From contig NZ_CP012850.1 in NCBI RefSeq assembly GCF_000802205.1, positions 2,108,001-2,172,000 of the forward strand: a stretch of DNA of 64,000 bases, in the 5' to 3' direction. The notes under the pieces were generated by a model. It did no database searches. It was not told where the DNA came from and saw only the letters and a list, made by a program, of their open reading frames with translations. Below are positions 53,942 through 62,835 of this stretch, piece by piece (the stretch's first letter is position 1; each line of letters opens with the position of its first letter). A program made the translations under genes and the position numbers. The stretch is from Candidatus Nitrosocosmicus oleophilus. Lineage in GTDB: Archaea > Thermoproteota > Nitrososphaeria > Nitrososphaerales > Nitrososphaeraceae.

Positions 53942-54467
53942 TTACAGCTCCCCTCGGTAATGCAGAAACACCCGTTCTGGCCACTTGGATTATCCCATAA
54001 GTTGATACAAGATTTTTGAATGCATCAATCTTGTCTGGGGTCCCGATTATTTCTACGGTAATAGTTTCGTTACTAATGTCCATTATGTTACCCCTGTATA
54101 TGGAAGCAAAATTTGCAATTTCTATCCTAGTAGTGGGATCCTTGGCATTCATCTTGATCAGAGCTAATTCCCTGTATACAGCGTTCTCCTTGTTTAATAC
54201 ATTGATCTGGATAACATCAATCAACTTTTGTAACTGCTTAACCAATTGTTCTAGTGTCTTAACATCCGATACCGTGGTAATAGTCATCCTTGACAAATCA
54301 GGTTTTTCAGTAATTCCCACAGTAATACTTTCGATATTAAAATTCCTGGACCTAAATAAATTGGTGATTCTAAAGAGGACTCCGGGTTTATTTTCAACGA
54401 TGACAGATAGAATATACAATTTGTTTTCATTGTCATCATCAAAAATTGCGTTCTTATTTTTTTGCAT
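53928..54467 (-). CDS. ilvH: Acetolactate synthase small (regulatory) subunit
   Basis: A 179-aa regulatory partner of IlvB. The N-terminal ACT domain is LSVIVENKPGVLFRITNLFRSRNFNIESITVG, followed by the second ALS_ss domain with ELALIKM and a C-terminal ISNETITVEIIGTPDKIDAF. Valine-type feedback usually acts here. The start is 6 bases after the ilvB stop and the end overlaps leuA. Confidence 0.93.
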   Translation of the reverse strand: MQKNKNAIFDDDNENKLYILSVIVENKPGVLFRITNLFRSRNFNIESITVGITEKPDLSRMTITTVSDVKTLEQLVKQLQKLIDVIQINVLNKENAVYRELALIKMNAKDPTTRIEIANFASIYRGNIMDISNETITVEIIGTPDKIDAFKNLVSTYGIIQVARTGVSALPRGAVNDHL

Positions 54468-54473
54468 ACTATA

Positions 54474-56168
54474 TCATGCTCCAATAATCATATCCTTGAG
54501 CCCAGTTCCTGGAGCCACAAACGGGTATACGTCTTCATCCGGATCTATTGGAATATCGATTACGGTAGCGACGTCCGATTTAACGGCAACCTTAAGCGCC
54601 TTGTCTAATTCAGCCATTGAGCCTATTCTATACGCTTGCGCACCATATGATTCTGCCAGTTTGCAGTAGTCAGGACAATTCTTTTGATGCACCCCACTAT
54701 ATCTCCTATTATAAAAGGTTCTCTGCCACTGGGCAACCATGCCTAACATTTGATTATTTAGTAAAAATACAATAACTGGCAATTCTTCTAAGACAGAAAC
54801 TGCAAGTGAATTTTCGGTCATATTAAACGATCCATCCCCTGCTATATCCACCACTGGTACGTTATTTCTTGCTGCTTTGGCTCCGATGGAGGCCGGAAAT
54901 CCAAATCCCATTGTCCCCAATCCAGTGGAGCTGAAAAATGTCCCAGGCGAGATTACGTCAAAGTGCAACGATGCCCACATTTGGCACTGACCGACCTCGG
55001 TGGTTACAATTCCATCAGCAGGCAAGATCTCACGTAGTTTTTTTAACGCTTTCTTGGCAGTAATATCTCGAGAATAATCTTTGATACTATCTTCATAATA
55101 ATTAACCAATTCCCTTTTTCTACCTAACCATAATTTTGAAATTTCGTCGTTGGTCTTGAAATTTTTTGGGATTAGCTTTATGAGACTCCTTAATGAAGAT
55201 TTAACATCTCCAATTACCGCCGCATTCACAGATTTATTCTTACCAATTTCAGCCGGATCTACGTCAAAATGAATAACGTTGATATCCTTACCAAATTCAT
55301 CAAATCTTCCCACAGTCCTGTCAGAAAATCTAGCTCCTATCGCAAGAATGCAATCTGCTTCTTGTACCATTTTATTAGCTTCAGCATGTCCATGCATACC
55401 TATGGGCCCAAGTGCCAGCGGGTGATTCTCAGGAAATGCTCCCTTTCCCTTGAAAGTAGTTACTACAGGTATTGAAAGCAATTCTGCTAACGTCTGTAAT
55501 TCAGAGAAAGCGCCAGAAAGAATTACTCCTCCGCCAGCCATTATCATTGGTTTTTCAGCCTTAAGTATCATTTCACAGGCCTTGTTTATCTCGGACAAAT
55601 CAGCATCAACTATAGGATTATAACCTCTAACTTTGATATATTCAGGAAAATCCATCCTTGTTACCTGTTGCTGTACATCTTTTGGAATGTCTATTAGTAC
55701 CGGACCAGGTCTACCGCTCTCAGCTATATAAAATGATTTTTTAACCATTTCAGGTATCTCGTTTGCCACTCTTGGCTGAAATGCATATTTAGTAACCGGA
55801 TTGGTAACGCCTATAATATCTGTCTCCTGGAAAGCATCCTTGCCAATCATAGGTAAAGCGACTTGACCCGTCACTGCAATAATTGGAGATGAATCTGCAT
55901 ATGCTGTAGCTATACCGGTAACAAGATTTGTGGCGCCAGGACCTGATGTTGCGAAACACACACCTGCCTTCCTCTTAATACGAGCATAACCATCAGCCAT
56001 ATGTGCAGCAGATTGCTCATGTCTGACCAAAATGTGTCTTATTTTAGAATCTACCAAAGCATCGTATATTGGTAGATTTGCTCCGCCAGGAAGGCCAAAT
56101 ATATAATCTACCTTTTCTTTTTCCAACGCGGCCATTAAGGCCGCCGCACCAGACATTTCATTCATCAT
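54474..56168 (-). CDS. ilvB: Acetolactate synthase large (catalytic) subunit
   Basis: A ThDP-dependent enzyme at the head of branched-chain amino acid synthesis. The N-terminal catalytic Glu is in LVRHEQSAAHMADGYAR. The segments SGPGATNLVTGIATAYADS and VLIDIPKDVQ (FAD and central domain) are present. The ThDP/Mg motif is DIAGDGSFNMTENSLAV...LLNNQMLGM. At 564 aa it is full length. It is the first gene of ilvB-ilvH-leuA-leuB. Confidence 0.94.
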   Translation of the reverse strand: MMNEMSGAAALMAALEKEKVDYIFGLPGGANLPIYDALVDSKIRHILVRHEQSAAHMADGYARIKRKAGVCFATSGPGATNLVTGIATAYADSSPIIAVTGQVALPMIGKDAFQETDIIGVTNPVTKYAFQPRVANEIPEMVKKSFYIAESGRPGPVLIDIPKDVQQQVTRMDFPEYIKVRGYNPIVDADLSEINKACEMILKAEKPMIMAGGGVILSGAFSELQTLAELLSIPVVTTFKGKGAFPENHPLALGPIGMHGHAEANKMVQEADCILAIGARFSDRTVGRFDEFGKDINVIHFDVDPAEIGKNKSVNAAVIGDVKSSLRSLIKLIPKNFKTNDEISKLWLGRKRELVNYYEDSIKDYSRDITAKKALKKLREILPADGIVTTEVGQCQMWASLHFDVISPGTFFSSTGLGTMGFGFPASIGAKAARNNVPVVDIAGDGSFNMTENSLAVSVLEELPVIVFLLNNQMLGMVAQWQRTFYNRRYSGVHQKNCPDYCKLAESYGAQAYRIGSMAELDKALKVAVKSDVATVIDIPIDPDEDVYPFVAPGTGLKDMIIGA

Positions 56169-56359
56169 TAATACAACTCATATTAATCAAATCTAAAATT
56201 ATAATAGTAAAAAACCTTTAACATGTAATATTTTTCTATTTGCTATATCACAATTTATTGTTTTAATTAATCCCATTCACTATTTATAAACAAAGTTAAT
56301 TTATAAATTTTGTTAGGTCAATAGGAGCTATATTTGATTGTTGACCGGGTTATAATTTA

Positions 56360-57190
56360 CTAAATCGATACTGATTTATTCCTTGATTTTTTTCTAATTT
56401 CTTCTGTCATGGTGGACGTGTTGACATACTGATCATAAGCTTCTTTTACCGTAGAATTTTCATGCACAATGGCTCTGACTGCCTTTAACATTGCAACTGG
56501 ATTGTCCGATTGCCAAATGTTTCTACCCATATCAACCCCAGAAGCTCCATCTTCGAGTGCGTCAAAGGTCAGTTGAAGTGCTTCCCTTTCTGCCAATTTT
56601 TTACCACCTGCAATAATTACTGGGACTGGACACCCTTCAACGACTTTATTAAAATCGGGACAGTGATATGTCTTTACAACATGAGCACCGAGTTCAGCGG
56701 CGATCCTACATGCTAAAGCTAAATAACGGGAATCTCTAGCCATTTCTTTACCTACGGCTGTAACCGCCAAAACTGGTATACCATATTTCTCGCCCTCATT
56801 AACTAATTTTGAAAGATTCTTTAAAGTTTGAAATTCATATTTGCTCCCTACAAATATAGATAATGCAAGACATGATGCATTTAGTTTAATAGCCTCTTCT
56901 ATAGAGGTAACTATGGTTTCCTTTGACAGGTCCTCTCCTATTATGCTAGAACCCCCTGATACCCTAAGTACTATCGGAGTATTACTTTCAGGAATTACAG
57001 ATGTTCTCAGAACACCACGCGTGAGCATTAATGAGTCGGCATAGTTTAATAATGGACCGATGGTTTCTCTTGGATTTTCTAGTTTCTCGGTGGGACCCAA
57101 AAAGTAGCCGTGATCTACAGCCAACATTACACAGCGACTATTGCTGGGCTTTATTATTTTAGAAAGCCTGTTTTTCATTCCCCAATCCAT
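56360..57190 (-). CDS. LsrF/DhnA-type class I aldolase
   Basis: A TIM-barrel Schiff-base aldolase of 276 aa. MLAVDHGYFLGP is the N-terminal signature. KTYHCPDFNKVVEGCPVPVIIAGGK contains the likely Schiff-base Lys and the phosphate loop, and DGASGVDMGRNIWQ closes the site. Relatives include LsrF, archaeal fructose-bisphosphate aldolases and the ADH synthase of archaeal aromatic synthesis; I cannot choose among them by eye. It is followed on the other side by a Zn alcohol dehydrogenase gene in the same direction (51 bases). Confidence 0.82.
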   Translation of the reverse strand: MDWGMKNRLSKIIKPSNSRCVMLAVDHGYFLGPTEKLENPRETIGPLLNYADSLMLTRGVLRTSVIPESNTPIVLRVSGGSSIIGEDLSKETIVTSIEEAIKLNASCLALSIFVGSKYEFQTLKNLSKLVNEGEKYGIPVLAVTAVGKEMARDSRYLALACRIAAELGAHVVKTYHCPDFNKVVEGCPVPVIIAGGKKLAEREALQLTFDALEDGASGVDMGRNIWQSDNPVAMLKAVRAIVHENSTVKEAYDQYVNTSTMTEEIRKKSRNKSVSI

Positions 57191-57241
57191 TTTTTATACT
57201 GCTTGTAGTTTATTGAAATGCTATAAAAATATTGGTAAAGA

Positions 57242-58282
57242 TTAACCAGCAGTAATAATGATCTTCATCGAGTCTTTGGCTTGGTGTGCATGCAATAATG
57301 CTTTGTGAGAATCTTGTAATGGAAACCTATGAGTAATTAACGGTTCAAAATTAATGATCTTGGCTTCCATTAGACCAATCGTTTGGTGTATTTCCTTTTC
57401 AGATGCAGCATAGCTTGGCAATATTTTTAATTCCTTCGAATAAATCAAATTCAAATCAATATTAACTTCGGTATCTTTCGGGGGTACACCAAAAAGAGAA
57501 ATTGTGCCACCCCTACGTGTTATACTTAAGGATTGAATGAATGCATTGATGTTGCTAGTAGAGACAACGGATACATCTGATCCATTATTACCAAGAAATT
57601 TTATTGATTTCCTTTTGAATTCATCTTCTTTCATAATAGCCACGTTCATGACTTCAACATGTTGATCAATTTTCTTGGCAAATTCTAGTCGGAAATTATT
57701 AACATCGATTAGTAATATCTTTGAAGCGCCAAAAAACCTTGCCAATATCATATGCATTAGACCAGTTGGCCCAGCCCCATATATTGCAACAGTAGATGCC
57801 TTCTTTAATTTTATTTTATCCAAAGATCGCAAGCAACATGCAATTGGTTCAATCAAAGCAGCTTGGTCAAAATTAATATTGTCAGGAAGTCTAATAAGTC
57901 CTCCTTTTGAGAGATTCCAATGAGGTACAAGTATAAACTCAGAAAGCCCACATGGATCAATATTACTTTTTTGATACTTTTCACACATCGTAAAATCGTC
58001 GTTATAACAAAAATGACATGAATAACAAGGTACATGATGGTGAACAAAAACTCGGTCGCCTTTTTTAAAGTCTTTAATATTCGAGCCTAATTTAACAATT
58101 TCACCTGCAGGTTCGTGTCCAATTCTTGAAGATTTCATCCCATATTTACCAAAAACCTTTTCCAAGTCAGATCCACAAATGCCGCATGCCCTCATACGTA
58201 CTAGAACTTCGTTCTTACCAACTTTGGGTAAATCAATATTCCTTAATTCTACCTTGTTTTTAACAAGCACTGCCGCCTTCAT
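57242..58282 (-). CDS. Zinc-dependent alcohol dehydrogenase (MDR family)
   Basis: A medium-chain dehydrogenase of 346 aa, nearest in style to sorbitol or threonine dehydrogenases. The catalytic zinc region is CGICGSD and GHEPAGEIV. The structural zinc lobe is CYSCHFC followed by a Cys seven residues later, and the cofactor motif is VAIYGAGPTGLMHM. It precedes the LsrF-like aldolase on the same strand, so the two may act in one short sugar or ketose pathway. The substrate is unknown. Confidence 0.85.
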   Translation of the reverse strand: MKAAVLVKNKVELRNIDLPKVGKNEVLVRMRACGICGSDLEKVFGKYGMKSSRIGHEPAGEIVKLGSNIKDFKKGDRVFVHHHVPCYSCHFCYNDDFTMCEKYQKSNIDPCGLSEFILVPHWNLSKGGLIRLPDNINFDQAALIEPIACCLRSLDKIKLKKASTVAIYGAGPTGLMHMILARFFGASKILLIDVNNFRLEFAKKIDQHVEVMNVAIMKEDEFKRKSIKFLGNNGSDVSVVSTSNINAFIQSLSITRRGGTISLFGVPPKDTEVNIDLNLIYSKELKILPSYAASEKEIHQTIGLMEAKIINFEPLITHRFPLQDSHKALLHAHQAKDSMKIIITAG

Positions 58283-58319
58283 ACAATATTAATGAATGGG
58301 AATGTTCAATAAAATTTTA

Positions 58320-58460
58320 TTATTTTGAATACTTTTTTGGCTTTTTTTGAAATATTTTTTTACACCCTTCACAACAAAAATATATTTTTTTATCCTTATA
58401 ATCAAGGATCGTTGCTAAATCTTCACTTAGTTCAATTCCACATACAGGGTCTACTTGCAC
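58320..58460 (-). CDS. YHS-domain miniprotein (46 aa)
   Basis: From GTG 58460 the frame gives VQVDPVCGIELSEDLATILD, then YKDKKIYFCCEGCKKIFQKK and PKKYSK, ending in TAA. DPVCGhxh...YFCCEGCKxxFxxxPxxY is the YHS/TRASH pattern, a treble-clef-like metal-binding module (Cys at 7, 29, 30 and 33) seen in heavy-metal handling proteins. It lies 38 bases upstream of the Zn alcohol dehydrogenase on the same strand. It is too short for routine calling, but the motif is clear. Confidence 0.75.
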   Translation of the reverse strand: MQVDPVCGIELSEDLATILDYKDKKIYFCCEGCKKIFQKKPKKYSK

Positions 58461-58588
58461 AGTTAAAAAAAAAATATCTAGGTATTTATTATTTCCTAAC
58501 TTACCTTATCTATATCTATATTTTTCATTTATTTTATCATTAAGTCAACGTTAGTTAACCACCTCTGAATTTATAATCTCAAAATTTA

Positions 58589-58768
58589 ATGAAATTGATG
58601 TCTTGTCCGATTATTGAGATATTTTGCTATCAGTGCGGAAGCAAAATAAAACATATGATAAACGTAAAGCCTATTAAAGATATTTTGAGAAATACGAGAA
58701 ATAGATGCTCAACTTGTGGTATAGAACTTAACCCAACAGATTTCACGATAGATTTAGAAAAACAATAA
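58589..58768 (+). CDS. Small zinc-ribbon protein (59 aa)
   Basis: ATG 58589 (or 58598) encodes MKLMSCPIIEIFCYQCGSKI, then a basic linker and RCSTCGIELNPTDFTIDLEK. The two knuckles CYQCG and CSTCG are about 26 residues apart. It resembles the many small archaeal zinc ribbons but not RpoN, RpoP or a ribosomal protein that I can name. It is upstream of the aldo/keto reductase by 77 bases on the same strand. Confidence 0.55.
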   Translation: MKLMSCPIIEIFCYQCGSKIKHMINVKPIKDILRNTRNRCSTCGIELNPTDFTIDLEKQ

Positions 58769-58845
58769 ATTAATCATTTCAAATAGCAAAGATTAATTCA
58801 TGAAACATAGATAATTTTAAATTCGTATCTATTTCAACCTAGGAT

Positions 58846-59997
58846 GTGTCATTTCAAAGGAAATTCTACTCAGGTTTTGCAACATCCAAAGGCACAACAA
58901 GGTATATGGATAACGCATTAAAAAAGGGCGTAAGCAGATTTCATTTCAAAAACGTAGAAAATTTGAAACTTTCATCTGTAGGTATGGGTACCTATCTTGG
59001 GAACCTATCGGCACGAGACGATGCTGACCTTGAAAACTCTCTACATTATAGCATAAAGGAAGGAGGGATAAATGTGATCGATTCATCCATAAATTATCGC
59101 TCAATGCTATCTGAAAAATGTATAGGCAGAGCTATATCTAACTTGATTGAAGAAGAGGTCATTGACAGGGAAAGTGTATTTATTTGTACTAAGAATGGAT
59201 ATGTAACTAATGATGGGGATTTGAGTAAAGTGGATATCGATTCATATTTAGAGCTAATGTTTCTCAATAATAAAATCATATCTCGTTCCGACATAAGTCC
59301 TTCGTATCACATCATGAATCCAAATTATATTTCTAAATGCATAGACAAGTCATTGTGTAATATGGGGCTCAAGACTATTGATTTGATTTACATTCATAAT
59401 TCATTCGAAAGTTGGTGTAACATAGTTGATAAGTCTACTTACTATGAAATGTTGTCTCGAGTTTTTCAGTTATATGAAGATTTCAGGCAAAAAGGCAAAA
59501 TTAATTTTTATGGAATGGCTACTTGGAATTGCTTTACCTCAAAAGAAAACAGTAAGGGTTACTTATCCTTAAAGGAGGTTATAAAAATAGCAAACGATGT
59601 AGGTGGCAGTAACAACGGTTTCAAATTTATTCAATTGCCCTTCAATATGTATCTTAACGAACCCTATACATTTAAGAATCAACCTACGGAAACCTCCAGC
59701 AAAGCAACTTTACTGGAATCATCCCAAAAATATGGAATCCATGTTTTTACTAGTGTACCACTGTACCAGGGCAAGTTACTTGGTGCAGTACTGGACAAAT
59801 CTCCTTTAGACAATCTCCCGGCAATGTCTCTAAAATTATTACAATTTGTTCGGTCTACACCGGGGATTGTCGCCCCCCTAATCGGACAAAAGAAAACATC
59901 GCACACAATAGAGAACACAATGATATCTAAATACCCCACTCTAAATGAGATTGAATATAATTCAGTGACTAGTATTCTAAGAAAATCAGATCAATGA
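58846..59997 (+). CDS. Aldo/keto reductase
   Basis: A 383-aa NAD(P)H-dependent TIM-barrel reductase. The catalytic tetrad can be placed: Asp in NVIDSSINY, Tyr in the same segment (SINYRSMLSEKCIGRAI), Lys in FICTKNGY, and His in DLIYIHNS. The C-terminal VAPLIGQKKTSHTIENT fits cofactor binding. It is longer than the usual 320-340 because of an extra N-terminal arm of about 35 residues and an insert at about 135-160. The start is GTG. Substrate unknown. Confidence 0.85.
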   Translation: MSFQRKFYSGFATSKGTTRYMDNALKKGVSRFHFKNVENLKLSSVGMGTYLGNLSARDDADLENSLHYSIKEGGINVIDSSINYRSMLSEKCIGRAISNLIEEEVIDRESVFICTKNGYVTNDGDLSKVDIDSYLELMFLNNKIISRSDISPSYHIMNPNYISKCIDKSLCNMGLKTIDLIYIHNSFESWCNIVDKSTYYEMLSRVFQLYEDFRQKGKINFYGMATWNCFTSKENSKGYLSLKEVIKIANDVGGSNNGFKFIQLPFNMYLNEPYTFKNQPTETSSKATLLESSQKYGIHVFTSVPLYQGKLLGAVLDKSPLDNLPAMSLKLLQFVRSTPGIVAPLIGQKKTSHTIENTMISKYPTLNEIEYNSVTSILRKSDQ

Positions 59998-60027
59998 ATT
60001 TATCAACTTTCTAATTGGCACCAGAGG

Positions 60028-60963
60028 ATGATTTTTAAACTAGATATATGGTTGAGGGCAATAAGGTTCAGATTTCTTGCTGCCTCAGCCATAGCCGTCA
60101 CTTGTGGGTTAGCACTGACAATATGGTATCAACCACAGAATTTTAGTTTAATTTATGCTATCCTAACATATATCGGAATTTTTTGTCTACACTCTAGTGT
60201 TGATTTGCTAAATGACTATTGGGATTTTAAGAGAGGCATAGACTTGAAAACCAGAAAAACAAAATTTAGTGGTGGAACCGGGGTTTTGCCAGAAGGTCTC
60301 TTAAAACCACGTCACGTTTATCTGGCAGGCATAGGCTTTCTCATTTTAGGATTGATGATAGGAGGTATTTTTGTTTATTTTAAAGGATTTGTTATTGCCC
60401 TCATACTCTTATTCGCTGCATTGTCAATAGTTCTCTATTCGAGTAAATTGGTTAATTGGGGATTGGGGGAATTATTTGTAGCGGCTAAAGGAGCATTAAT
60501 TGTGGTTGGGACCTTTTATGTTCAAAATTTCAGTATTACTTTAGAATCCGTAGTACTTGGGATCATAACTGGTTTGTTATCTTCATTGGTTCTATTCATA
60601 AATTCAGTGCCCGACATTGTTCCCGACAGGCAAATGGGACGTAAGACTCTGGCCATAATGATAGACAAAAGGAGCAATCGATTCATTCTCATGTTTGTCG
60701 TTGGAACAATTGTTGGGATATACCTCTTGACCATGGTTTTTTTTTCAACTTTGATAAATAGTTATTATTCAGTAATTCCTTGCATTTTGCTTATACCATA
60801 TGTAGTGCTAATGTTGTATAGATTCAAATATTTTCTCTACAATTTTAAGCGGCTTAATAATGACTATTACATAAGAATAATGGCTAATACCGTGCTCTTT
60901 TCCAGGTTTTTTGGGATTTCTCTAATTATAGGGATTACCTTTGCCTTTTTATATCAAACATAG
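60028..60963 (+). CDS. UbiA-family prenyltransferase
   Basis: A membrane enzyme of 311 aa with about nine spans that attaches a prenyl chain to an aromatic or similar acceptor. The two Asp-rich Mg-pyrophosphate sites are NDYWDFKRGID and NSVPDIVPDRQMGRKT. The subgroup resembles MenA, so quinone (menaquinone-like) synthesis is plausible. The downstream BirA frame begins close to or overlapping its end. Confidence 0.87.
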   Translation: MIFKLDIWLRAIRFRFLAASAIAVTCGLALTIWYQPQNFSLIYAILTYIGIFCLHSSVDLLNDYWDFKRGIDLKTRKTKFSGGTGVLPEGLLKPRHVYLAGIGFLILGLMIGGIFVYFKGFVIALILLFAALSIVLYSSKLVNWGLGELFVAAKGALIVVGTFYVQNFSITLESVVLGIITGLLSSLVLFINSVPDIVPDRQMGRKTLAIMIDKRSNRFILMFVVGTIVGIYLLTMVFFSTLINSYYSVIPCILLIPYVVLMLYRFKYFLYNFKRLNNDYYIRIMANTVLFSRFFGISLIIGITFAFLYQT

Positions 60964-61003
60964 GACAGTCCAGAGTAAATTGATAAAGATTTTGTGCTCT
61001 GAC

Positions 61004-61846
61004 ATGGATAAATTCAGGTTCATATCCAAACTGATAAATTCCATGGACAAATCTACAATTTTTAACCAATTCTTTTACTTTGATAGTCTCAAATCAACTC
61101 AAGATTTCGCACATGAATTATTAAAAAGTCATAGTAATTTCTATCCATCAGTAATAATTAGCGATATTCAGATTGGAGGTAAAGGTAGAAAGGGTCCGAA
61201 TTGGGCATCTCCCAAAGGTGGAATTTGGATGTCTTTGGCACTGGAGACTGATTTGAAAACCCAAGAGTTATTTCGAATTCTAATGTTGGTGACTAGATTG
61301 CTTTGTCAGACCTTGGAAAATAATACCAGATTAATATCGATGGTGAAATGGCCCAATGACATTATGATTAATGGTAAGAAAGTTGCAGGCATATTGTTGG
61401 ATGCCGAAGTCGAGAGTAATAGTATATGCCAAATAATTATTGGAATAGGGGTGAATTCCAACAATGATTTGGATTTTACCAAGCAAATGGTAAAAGACAG
61501 GAATAGCGGAATTTATGATTATGACATTACAACCGTCAAATATGAAAACCAAAATATAGGAATTTCAAATCATGATTTTATCCAGTATTTCTTAAAAAGC
61601 TTTGATGATGAATTTCAAAAATTGGCCTCAAGCGAATTCATAGAGGAACTAACAATTTATTATAAAAACAAAATAATGGAATCACAGAAGCATTTAAGAT
61701 ATAGGTTTTCGATAGGTGGCAATAAATTTAGTGGGGAAATAAGAAAGATATACAATGACGGGTCATTGCTTGTAAAGAATCTAGAGTTCGGCCACAACGA
61801 TGATTTGGTTAGAATTAATTCGGTTTATGATTTAAGCCAGTCTTAA
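61004..61846 (+). CDS. birA: Biotin--[acetyl-CoA-carboxylase] ligase
   Basis: Attaches biotin to the carrier protein of the acetyl-CoA/propionyl-CoA carboxylase, needed for the carbon-fixation cycle. Motifs are YFDSLKSTQDFA, the biotinyl-AMP loop GGKGRKGPNWASPKGGIWMS, VKWPNDIMINGKKVAGIL and the IGIGVNSN segment. No N-terminal DNA-binding domain is present. ATG 61004 is chosen; TTG 60980 or an ATG inside ubiA (60941) are alternatives. It is co-directional with ubiA. Confidence 0.9.
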   Translation: MDKFRFISKLINSMDKSTIFNQFFYFDSLKSTQDFAHELLKSHSNFYPSVIISDIQIGGKGRKGPNWASPKGGIWMSLALETDLKTQELFRILMLVTRLLCQTLENNTRLISMVKWPNDIMINGKKVAGILLDAEVESNSICQIIIGIGVNSNNDLDFTKQMVKDRNSGIYDYDITTVKYENQNIGISNHDFIQYFLKSFDDEFQKLASSEFIEELTIYYKNKIMESQKHLRYRFSIGGNKFSGEIRKIYNDGSLLVKNLEFGHNDDLVRINSVYDLSQS

Positions 61847-61890
61847 AGCCAGAATTTTTGTACCGGGTTTAGACTCAGGATCTCAAAATC

Positions 61891-62283
61891 CTATGATCCT
61901 ATCATGCCTGGCATCTTGATGGGTGACCTAAACGCTTTATCGATGCTTATCCCTTCTCCTGTAAATACTGAAACAGTGTTTAAAGGAGCGCCCTGGGGAG
62001 GAGATAAGATAACGGTTTGACCAGGTTCAATCCTCAACAAATTCTCAGTCAAATTCTTGTTGTTATCATATACTACGTATATGTCATTTAATGCCAACTT
62101 TCCAGTATTTTTTAAGACCACTCGGGAATTGACCAACAGAGACTCCGGGTCCTTTAACGCATCTACGTCTAGAGAATAATCTTTAAACGGTACAAAAATC
62201 AAAACATTGTAAATAACGACTACTAAAACAACTACAATCAATGCAATCAGTATTAGTTCCACTTTTTTGATCTTCAATACCAT
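61891..62283 (-). CDS. Membrane-anchored extracytoplasmic protein, unknown
   Basis: A 130-aa protein with one N-terminal membrane span (about 9-31, VELILIALIVVVLVVVIYNVLIF). An outside domain of beta character follows (NSRVVLKNTGKLALNDIYVV), like archaeal Ig-like or CARDB-type adhesion domains. It converges with birA. No named family. Confidence 0.6.
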   Translation of the reverse strand: MVLKIKKVELILIALIVVVLVVVIYNVLIFVPFKDYSLDVDALKDPESLLVNSRVVLKNTGKLALNDIYVVYDNNKNLTENLLRIEPGQTVILSPPQGAPLNTVSVFTGEGISIDKAFRSPIKMPGMIGS

Positions 62284-62835
62284 AATTCTACTTGATATAT
62301 TTTATAAAAAAGTATTCCTTTTTGATTATTTATTAGCCCTGTTAATAATAGATCAATTTTTTCTGAGTTAAATTAATCATAATTATGCAAATTTAATATA
62401 ACATGGCGTGTTGATATTTATCACACTAGAAAATAGAAGTGGCGTTCAAATTATTTACGCATTTTAAATATGAAAGTCAAATCAGTTTTTTCAACCTGTT
62501 TCATATCCTAATACACCCTGGGTAATAGACCTTATCTTAAAGCATGATGTAGGGTCCGAATATTTGCAAGATTCTATAGACAACCTCATAAATGATTTAC
62601 GTGGGTGGTCCCATTGGGCTTGATGAGATCAAATTGGGAATTAGATTTGTATTCGGGACTTCTCACCTTCCAAAAGGGACCGGTTAAAGTCCAAGGAATT
62701 TTACACAGGGCACTAGAGTGCAAAATTGATAACTTTAAATATGAATTACTTTTATTAGTAGTTACATCGACCAAACCGAAGGGGAACATGTTTAGCGCAT
62801 TGATAAAAGCAATGCGCTAAACAATTATTTGATTA
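62284..62835. other. Intergenic region with a possible frameshifted gene
   Basis: On the plus strand one frame (about 62488-62620) reads YPNTPWVIDLILKHDVGSEY, then LQDSIDNLINDLRGW. A neighbouring frame (GTG 62605 to 62820) continues PLGLMRSNWELDLYSGLLTF and ends FSALIKAMR. A single-base shift near 62600 would join them into one protein-like sequence. No family is recognised, so it is a possible pseudogene or a real 71-codon ORF. Confidence 0.3.
62789..62823. terminator. Perfect 14-bp hairpin downstream of PsbP-like gene
   Basis: TGTTTAGCGCATTG and CAATGCGCTAAACA are exact reverse complements around the 7-base loop ATAAAAG. The structure ends 13 bases past the stop of the minus-strand PsbP-like gene. 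It also covers the last codons of the plus-strand frame. A transcript 3'-end structure or a protein-binding site is possible; archaeal terminators are usually T-tracts, so the label is tentative. Confidence 0.4.

Noticed and set aside
53928-54669. A long plus-strand ORF (54016-54669) opposite ilvH and ilvB
   Set aside because: It is fully antisense to two firmly identified genes, and its product is Leu/Ser/Ile-rich with no domain.
58325-58543. A 72-codon plus-strand ORF rich in Phe, Tyr and Ile
   Set aside because: It is antisense to the clear YHS miniprotein and has noise-like composition.
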